From positions 1,116,001 through 1,180,000 of the forward strand of contig JACCIC010000125.1 of the NCBI GenBank assembly GCA_018907035.1: a stretch of DNA of 64,000 bases, given 5' to 3'. The notes beneath the pieces are model-generated. The model was not told the DNA's origin, did no database searches, and saw nothing but the letters and a program-made list of their open reading frames with translations. A program made the translations under genes and the position numbers. Origin of the DNA: Sycobia sp. Sy_11. Lineage: Eukaryota > Arthropoda > Insecta > Hymenoptera > Epichrysomallidae. Below, one piece after another: positions 56,566 to 64,000 of the stretch (the stretch's first letter is position 1; each line of letters starts with the position of its first letter).

Positions 56566-57590
56566 GGAGGCGAATTTCGTTTCTGACCTTCACGTTTAGA
56601 TGGCAATATAAGCATTACGAAAGTCAGATTTGTCCAATCTAGCATTTATTTTTTAGTTTTGGTATTTACGAATAAAATTCAGTTAGCAGATGCCATCATT
56701 TGAGTAAACATTATAATTTTTTGATCAGTGAAAAATGAATCGTGAAAAAACGTTTTTTCGACATGTGCTTTTGCATTATTTTGATTTGAAAAAAAGTCTA
56801 GCAGAAACTTATCGATTGCTTCTTGAATATTATAATGAACAAGCTCGATTGCTTACAACATGTAAAGAGAGGTTTCAGTGGTTTAGAAGTGGAGATACTG
56901 ATGTTTATGTCAAAGAACGTTCTGGATAACCGAAAAAGTTTGAAGATAGTGAATTGCAACTATTATTGGATGAAAACTCAGCTCAAACGCAGAAAGATCT
57001 CGCTAATAAGTTAGGAGTCAGTGACATAGTAGTTGACCAATATTTACATGCAATGAAAAAGATTCATAAAGAAGGGAAATGCCACGGGAATAGACCGAAA
57101 GTGCCATTATGAATCGATACAACATCGCACCGTCTTTGCTCGCCAGCCAAAAATAGAAGAGTTTTCTGTGACTGATTATGAAAAGTGGATCTACTATAAT
57201 AATCCTAAGCGCGAATTGTCATAGGTGGACCCAGGCTTACCGTCCACATATACCAAAATGGAACATCCACGGCCAACAGGTATTGCTGGGCATTTGATGG
57301 CACCAACAGGGTGTGCTGTACTACAACCTCCTAAACCACCTATTCAGATCGATGTATTACCACCTCGTTAATACGTACTGCCGATATGTTCAAGCAGTGC
57401 GAGAGTTTGTGGATGATTGGATCGCCTCGAAACCGCCATAGTTCTTTCGCCACGGTATCGCCATATTGCCAGAAAGATGGGAAAAGTAGTAGAAAAGATG
57501 GAAAATATTTTAATTAAGCTAAGGTGTATCCATTTTACATCATAAATATCCTTATTCAGTTAAAAAAGGTCGGAAACTATGTTCGTCTCC
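56566..57590 (+). mobile_element. Mariner (1025 bp) with TIRs, stop-ridden
   Basis: The left end GGAGGCGAATTTCGTTTCTG and the right end, read in reverse as GGAGACGAACATAGTTTCCG, lie next to TA. The transposase (frame 56735-56929) starts MNREKTFFRHVLLHYFDLKK and SLAETYRLLLEYYNEQARLL, then breaks. DQYLHAMKKIHKEGK and KWIYYNNPKRE follow. The GDE first Asp reads YEK, and the second and third Asp regions are deleted or unreadable; the right part keeps IAILPERWEK-like residues. Sister copy of 27803-28514. Confidence 0.8.
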
Positions 57591-57643
57591 TAATATATCT
57601 GGGACAATGTATAAAGCTGATTTCTAACGCAATCTTAATATTG

Positions 57644-57648
<5 letters not shown>

Positions 57649-57702
<54 letters not shown>
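57649..57702. repeat. (TA)n microsatellite
   Basis: Uninterrupted alternating TA. Confidence 0.95.
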
Positions 57703-57705
<3 letters not shown>

Positions 57706-57756
57706 TGTTAATGTATATGTAAGGAATGAAGAAAAAAATTGATTTTCAAAAATAAT

Positions 57757-57895
57757 TCAATATAATATGTTTTTTTTCTTTTCCAATATCACTTCTCCTA
57801 TTTTTTGCATGAGAGCTTTGAAGGCTTTTCGCCTACTTGAAAACTCTGGAATTATCAGTGCTAAGAAATTCTGGCCTTCCCCTTCCAGTCGGATT
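57757..57895 (-). CDS. Candidate terminal exon, unknown host protein
   Basis: On the minus strand the acceptor AATTTCCAATTCTCTCGCAG ends at 57896. An open frame with one leading base reads IRLEGEGQNFLALIIPEFSS and FKALMQKIGEVILEKKKNIL to TGA at 57759-57757. Codon composition is protein-like and unlike the flanking AT-rich DNA. If real it is the last exon of another minus-strand gene, or an alternative end of the same gene. No upstream exon found and no family recognised. Confidence 0.35.
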
Positions 57896-59089
57896 CTGCG
57901 AGAGAATTGGAAATTTATATTTTGCAAGAAAAATTTGAGCATGGTTTGACTTCTAAAAACGGAATGATGAGACCCCTAGATTTTATTATTCTTATAATAA
58001 AATATATATTCTACCATTTGAAGATCTTTTACAACTCATAAAAGATTTAGTATGAGGCATCCATTCGCTTTTAAAAAATATTCTTGATAATTCAAAAAAA
58101 TATATCGTATTCCTTCAAATAACTTTCTTTGGTGCTAAAAAAGAAAAAGAAAGAAATTTGTTGCCTACTTTTAAATCTCAGAGTCAAATTTATTAGTTAA
58201 TTGGTAATCTACTTTTAATTCTAGTTCTAATCATTAATTTTTACAAATATATTTTATAGTTGACAATAATCAAATATCAACTCGATTAATTATTAATTAT
58301 TAATTAAATTATTAATTAAATTAAACTAAATTTAAAAGTTGAGCTAATCGATTCATTGTATAGCATAGAAAAAATAATAATTTAGTTAAAAGATTTCATT
58401 GTAATATGAAAAACACATGTCTGTAAAATACAAACAATTTTATATTAACTATACACACTGATCAAGTTCCATACTTTGAGAATGATACAATTCACCATCT
58501 AGGAATGAGGTTGCAGTTTTGTTGGTCGACAAAGATAAAAGTTCAAGAGATGTTATGTGTTTCTAAACATTATTGCGCCTATGACCCTTTACATTATCCT
58601 TTTTCATGAAAGAAAACGATAGTTCTTAGTTATATATTCAGCAAAAAACAATCGTAAAACAGTTTCCAGTATGTAATCTTATGCTTTTAACCTTATGGTG
58701 AGATACAATAATATTAACTATTTACTTTGCTTTAAAATTTTACTAAATGAATATGTTGTAAATATGGTGGCAAAAATGATGTATGAAAGGCTATATTTCA
58801 TTAAAAGGAAGCAAACAAAAAATACGTTCGCATGATTATACATATTTTCGAAATGTTATTAATATTACTGCTAATATTGAACTGCAAATATAGGAATATT
58901 TGTTATTTTTCCATATTCATTTATAGATTTTCTACGTTATATGAATGAGGAAACTTAAATGTTTGGATGTATCTAATCAAAAAAGGACGTTCAGATCTAT
59001 TTCTATTTAACTTTTATCTCTAATCCGGGGGTGGTCTAAAAAATGCTACACGACATTTTTTGATTTGTATACATTTGATAATTTTGTAA
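57896..59089. other. AT-rich interval, nothing recognised
   Basis: No exon, repeat partner or transposon motif seen. Confidence 0.4.
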
Positions 59090-60110
59090 ATATATTATTA
59101 TAGAATGAAGTGCCTTCATTATATTTGGAATAATAAAAATTGTCTAGAAGAAAACGCGTATAAGCTGTTGAAAGATATCCAGATATTAAAAAAGATAATG
59201 TATCTCTTTATAGAATTGATACGGTTCATCCAAATAAAACTGACTGTTATCATTTAAGAATGAGACTGAATTATATTTATAGGACACTTTCGTCTAAATC
59301 CTTAAACAATGTTAATGGTGTTATTTCTACTACTTTTTAAACAACTGCGAAGTTCTTCGACTATAAGACAATAACGAATACTGGGAATAACCGCTTGTTC
59401 TTCTCTTATTCGAAGACATTATTCATAAAGGTCGATAACACTATAAACGTATTACATTAAATTATTCAGAAAGCTCGTGGTCTCTGCTGTCTAATATTTT
59501 TATTTAAATACGGTTCATTTGTTTACATTATTTTGGAAAACTAAGAAGCTGTCATGAGCAGCACCTCATTATATAATGCTATTGAAAGAGCATTTTCTTT
59601 ACTTGATGTATTATTAAAAGATAGGTATTGTACATCGCAAATTCGACAGTTCCAATTGCATCTTCTAGAATAGCTGCAACTCTACATAATGGTACATTTT
59701 AATTACCATTAGCATATATACCTTTTAAACAAGATTGTTTCTTCAATCTTCATAGTTACATTTTAATTACCATTAGCATATATACCTTTCAAACAAGATT
59801 GTTTCTTCAATAGTCATTTGGAAGAAATACTTAAGGTTATTCAACTTATTAGATGCGATGAATGTACAATTATCCAAAAAGCTTATGAGATCATGATTCA
59901 GTGAATAGATTAATGGGCGCTGTAAATGTTGTTTTATTTGTAGAATTTGTCTAAGCATTACATATTATACTAAGAGCAAATAGAGTTAATCTTGTTAAAA
60001 CATGTTTAATATCGTCAGCACTTTCGAAGTTCATAGAAACTTTAAGCGTGAGCACAAACGTGAGGCATATTGTGGTAAAAGCAGCAATCAATTTTCAGAA
60101 AAACTATTAA
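59090..60110 (+). pseudogene. Helitron helicase remnant
   Basis: Plus-strand pieces in Helitron Rep-helicase order. RMKCLHYIWNNKN then LYRIDTVHPNKTDCYHLRMR and NNVNGVISTTF form the conserved stretch before the helicase. ASSRIAATLHNGTF follows (near 59662-59702), then LIRCDECTIIQKAYEIMIQ, the Walker B/DE-box motif (near 59845-59900), then CLISSALSKFIETLSVSTNV with NVRHIV, the motif that ends NMR in active copies. Many stops and frameshifts. A 64-bp tandem duplication (59693-59811) lies in the helicase. The Rep nuclease and element ends are not found. Confidence 0.7.
59693..59811 (+). repeat. 64-bp tandem duplication inside the Helitron remnant
   Basis: TACATTTTAATTACCATTAG and the following 35 bases occur twice, 64 bases apart, differing by about one base, so the duplication is much younger than the host remnant. 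Confidence 0.9.
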
Positions 60111-60481
60111 AATAGAAACTGGTATTGATCTCAAATGATAGCAGTTGCGACGAGGACATCTACTCGTGCGAAAAATATCGTTTGAACGAAAATTAAAAAT
60201 TAAATTCTAATTATTATATTTTATTTAAAATTATGATATTATATTATATTCGCGTAATTATTTATAGTAATCAATATATATTATACATGATATACAGTAT
60301 ATATAAGTAACGCCCATCTTTCAAGCGGTTAATACCGCGCGGCACAAATAGACGCGGTGTGGTAAGCAGGAAAAAGGCCACAAATATAGTGAATCACGAA
60401 GATTTCACGTGACATGGCACAGCGCGGCGCGGGGGCCATTGGCTAGGAAGTGGTATTTATTTATGTGGTATATATAAGTGG

Positions 60482-60543
<62 letters not shown>

Positions 60544-61331
60544 CTCGCGAATTTCAATTTCTTGACGTGTCTACCAATTTTTAGTATGCCGGTGGTTGCG
60601 GAACCGCTAGATTAGGGAGATTCGCTATCGCTAAATTAAACACAAAGAAACACGTTAAGCGCAGTTGGTAACGGGCTGACCGACCAAGCGTCTACACAGG
60701 TTCAGCATAGGTCAATCAATAATACGGAAAAGAATAAAAATACAGATTCTGCGCTTGCATAGGTGAACTTGGTCGTTCGTTGAGCCATCGGTTGCCGAGG
60801 CAGACTGAGCCAGAACACGAAGTAGTTCTCATCAAAGAAACCTGTTACACACATATAATGCAATTGAAGAAACAATTAGTTGAATTCGTTTCAAAATGTT
60901 TCGACTTGTTATGAGTTTATATAGAAAATTTATGCTAATTCGTCATGAAATGTTTCTGAAGGGGAAATAAATGATTTATTTGTAGAAACAATTTATGTTA
61001 TATATTTTAGAAATATCTATTTTACATATTTTACAAACAATATTAATTCCTGCTGATATGAAAAATTATTTATCTGTTGGTACAATTATTCATACTGAAT
61101 ATGTTGTAAACAACCGTCAGGAATTCCTCAATTCATTGCATCCGCAGGATTTCTTTTAAATAAATAGAAGCTGAAAATTGGTTTTCTAATCATATTATAG
61201 CGAAATATTTAACATCTGAATTTATGTAACAGCATCCGATTGAAAATGAAAGTTCTAATTAGTAATATGATAAAGCAGCAATCTTGACTTATTTTCAACA
61301 AATTTACCAGAGAAAGAGAGAGTACAGAGTT

Positions 61332-61401
<70 letters not shown>

Positions 61402-61519
61402 AAAGTTATTCTGGTAAGCATAGATAAATCATGAATATAAATTTTTCATAAGCCGTAAAAATAATCCAAAAATTTTGTATTGAATTCATTAATGGAAAAA
61501 ATATTGAATTAAGCATATA
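60111..61519. other. CpG-rich patch and microsatellites, no gene recognised
   Basis: 60320-60480 and 60540-60860 are clearly GC- and CpG-richer than the surroundings and include CACGTG and GGCCATTGGCT (an inverted CCAAT). (TA)n then (GT)n spans 60484-60543 and (GA)n spans 61337-61397. It could be a promoter/5' UTR of a host gene or part of a mobile element. No exon is supported. Confidence 0.45.
61337..61397. repeat. (GA)n microsatellite
   Basis: About 30 GA units. Confidence 0.95.
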
Positions 61520-62783
61520 TGTGGGCTAAAAAGTTCATAGGCTGACATATAGATGACGTTATTATAATTAAATCCATATGATTTTTAGGTAGTAAAACAC
61601 CGTTTAAAAATATGTGTATAAATTTCACAGTTGTTGAAACGTTAGTTCGTGAGATATAGCATTGTAAGTAAAGCAAATTTTCTGATTGCGAAGAAAATGA
61701 ATAAACAAATTTCATATGTTAATCAAGCATTGTTTAAATCGGAAAAATACTGCCAAGCCTTGGAACATTATACGGATTTTGTACCAGCAAAAACATCCGT
61801 TGAGAAATGGTTTGCTAAGATTAAAAAAGGTGAGTATTGAAAACAATGCATGCAACGGATGTTCGAAACACAGTGTTAATGATGAAAACATCAAAAAAGT
61901 CCAGAAAATAATTTAAAATAATCGTAAAATGAAGGTGATCAAGATAGATGAGACTAAAGATATCAAATGAATTTGTTGGATATATCATGCATGAATATTT
62001 AGATATGAGAAAGCTATATGTAAAATGAGTGCAGCGCCTGTTCGCAATCTATCAAAAGCAACAACGTACTTTTTTCATTCAATTCAGAGCATTTTCCAAT
62101 ATTCAATCGTAATAAAGACGAATTTTTCCATCGACATATTACAATGAGTGAAAACTGGACATATCACTGCACTTCAAAGTCCAATTGGCATGCTACTGGA
62201 TGGACTCAACGCGATGAAGCGAATCGACTGCGTGGACAGACGCAACAGTCGGGTAGCAAGGGTATAAGTATTTTGGAATGCACATGGTATAATATTCATC
62301 AATTTCCTTCAGAAAGGAAATACCTATCATCCTTAATTAGATTATTACCTTGTAGGAAGATTTAAAGGAAAAAATCGCAAATAAGTTCCCGTTTAATGAA
62401 AAACGTGTCATTTCATCAAGACAATGCACCGCCTCACAAATTAACGAAGACGATAGCAAAGTTGCATGAATTAGACTATGAACTGTTTTTTCATCCATCG
62501 TATTGTCCAGATCTGCCCCCCCCCCCCAGCAGTAACTTTGTCATGTTTGCATATCCTATAAGAATGCTCGCTGAAAAAAAATTTAGCACTGATAAAGAAG
62601 TGATCACTGAAAGTAAGGCTTATTTTAAGGCTAAAGGTAAATCCTACTATAAACATGGTATCGGAAAATTATTTAATTGTTATAATTATTGAATCGTCAT
62701 CGACGGCGGTTAAATAGAATAATAAAATTCAGTTTTACCAAGAAAAGTAATTTACTATGTTAGCCTACAATCTTTTCAGACCA
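61520..62783 (+). mobile_element. Mariner-like element (~1.26 kb) with degenerate TIRs
   Basis: The left end TGGGCTAAAAAGTTCATAGG pairs with the right end read in reverse, TGGTCTGAAAAGATTGTAGG, both followed by CTRACATA. The transposase is broken: KMNKQISYVNQALFKSEKYC, PAKTSVEKWFAKIKKGEY, later WNAHGIIFINFLQKGN (in another frame), then FHQDNAPPHKLTKTIAKLHE (second Asp kept), LDYELFFHPSYCPDLPPP and SKAYFKAKGKSYYKHGIGKL in frame 62396-62692. The third Asp region is disrupted by a run of C at 62517-62527. The first Asp region is lost. Dead. Confidence 0.8.
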
Positions 62784-63214
62784 GCTGTCATCTTATTTAT
62801 TGATGTTAAAAAATTTTCTTCGATTAAAATAAATAAATTCTTTAATCTGTCTTCACTAAACTTTTGCTTGAATTAACTGAAAATAATTTATTAAAATAAA
62901 AAAATATTTTCTTTATTTAAACAAGTATTTTTATCATCAAAAATTTATTTTTTAAATAAAAAAAACGATTTTTATTTCTTATACATGTTTTACATTTTCA
63001 GTTTATATTTTACCATTGTTACTTTGGACATTCTATGTATTGATAAATTCGAAATAAATTAGACAACTAAATGATTTATTTTTATACCTAGTTGTCAACA
63101 TAGTAAATATCCTTATTAACATTCAATCTCATCCAAATGTAAAAGCATCAATTTCATAACACAAAAATTTTATTTCGCATTCAGATAATCATGAATGATA
63201 GAAGCTTCTTATAT
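62784..63214. other. AT-rich interval, nothing recognised
   Basis: No supported feature. Confidence 0.4.
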
Positions 63215-64000
63215 AGTAATGATAGTGATTTCCAGCCACTTGCAAGATAGAACATATAGGTAGCCACTTAGTGACAAAAATAAAATGTAACATTTATAAT
63301 TCTTGGTGAAAAATAGTTGTCAGTTCAATAAGACCACCGGCCACCACATAATATAAATAGATATCATTTTTTACGAAAGTAAGGTCTCTCTTTCGAAAAT
63401 TTTTTGCGCTTGTCAAACTTTAATTGGAATTTTTAAAGGAAACAATTTTCTTTTACATTTAAAACATAGATTATTATTTTCAAGAATATATGTTTTAAAT
63501 TTAAGAAGATAGTGTTCAATTTTTATTTTTTACGTATAAAAGAATATATAATTTCATTTAATTATAATTTAATATATATTTCATTTAAATAAATATGATA
63601 AACTAATGTTCAGTAATTTGTTTTTTTGCTTCAGACAAATATAGGTAGTAATGAAGTATTCTATACATTTGTTACTAAGAAATTATTCCCTTAATATTGA
63701 TTTCTTGATTTACATAAATGTAATTTCTATCATTATGTAAATTTCTTATGATTTTTTCATATATATATTGTTTGATTTAAGAATTTGTTTTCGTATTGTA
63801 AAAAGATTTTTCTTTAAATACATATTTGTTTGATTCAAGAAACATTTACTGTGGTAAATTAAATATTTTGTTAATTGAATGAAATGATTTTTTACTAAAA
63901 ATATATAAAACTATATAATACGAAATTTTTTTCAGTAAAACTTTTCAGTAAAATTTTTTCTAATCAAACTTTCTGTATCTAAGTAAGTAATTAGATATTA
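63215..64000 (+). repeat. Unclassified dispersed repeat, copy 2
   Basis: Same orientation and block order as 8149-8835 (GTGATTTCCAGCCACTTGCA, GTAGCCACTTAGTGACAAA, TTTTTGCGCTTGTCA, AAAGGAAACAATTTTC, GTGTTCAATTTTTATTT, GAAATGATTTTTTACTAAAA). Runs to or beyond the window edge. Confidence 0.7.

Noticed and set aside
61209..61421. Frame of repeated Ser-Leu codons
   Set aside because: Shadow of the (GA)n/(CT)n microsatellite.

Overview
The window looks like an AT-rich accessory or intronic stretch of a hymenopteran nuclear genome, most likely an ant. The reasons are the pile-up of mariner lineages, gypsy, BEL/Pao, LINE, Helitron and SINE remnants, long (TA)n microsatellites, and a gypsy element with a chuvirus-like envelope. 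This is inference from family content; no species can be named. No intact long host gene is present. The only host coding signal is a set of short minus-strand exons with good splice sites (34639-34827, 23193-23378, 11666-11888, 9613-9696). Their reading phases fit one split gene with introns of 11-23 kb and two alternative 3' ends; its function is not recognised.

Layout. 0-5 kb: a minus-strand LINE (RT, RNase H, C-terminal tail) split by about 2.1 kb of other DNA. 5.9-8.0 kb: a foldback element with tandem-repeat arms, then a dispersed repeat that recurs at 63.2-64 kb. 9.6-19 kb: two host exons, a deleted mariner, a decayed coding patch, a tRNA-derived SINE, two copies of a TIR/MITE-like family and a nearly complete mariner with TA-flanked terminal repeats (17696-18978). 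20.9-22.4 kb: a second foldback with a mariner transposase scrap at its centre. 23-24 kb: a terminal host exon and a second SINE. 24.4-32.5 kb: nested mariners and inverted copies of an unnamed repeat (family X), then a decayed gypsy pol. 33.4 kb: a BEL/Pao RT scrap. 34.6 kb: a host exon.

35.08-46.57 kb holds the most notable object, an 11.5-kb minus-strand LTR element: LTR, proline-tRNA-type primer site, possible accessory exon, gag with six zinc knuckles, two tandem retropepsin-like domains, RT/RNase H, integrase, chuvirus-like env, LTR. Its LTRs are close to identical over most of their length, but pol has lost part of the RT core and several ORFs carry stops, so this copy is not autonomous.

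46.6-64 kb: a gypsy gag/protease fragment with a nested TIR element and clean target duplication, four more mariners, a BEL/Pao gag, one more family X copy, a possible host terminal exon, a Helitron helicase remnant and a CpG-rich patch at 60.3-60.9 kb. At least eleven mariner remnants were counted. Nearly all are dead, by stops, deletions or lost catalytic aspartates.
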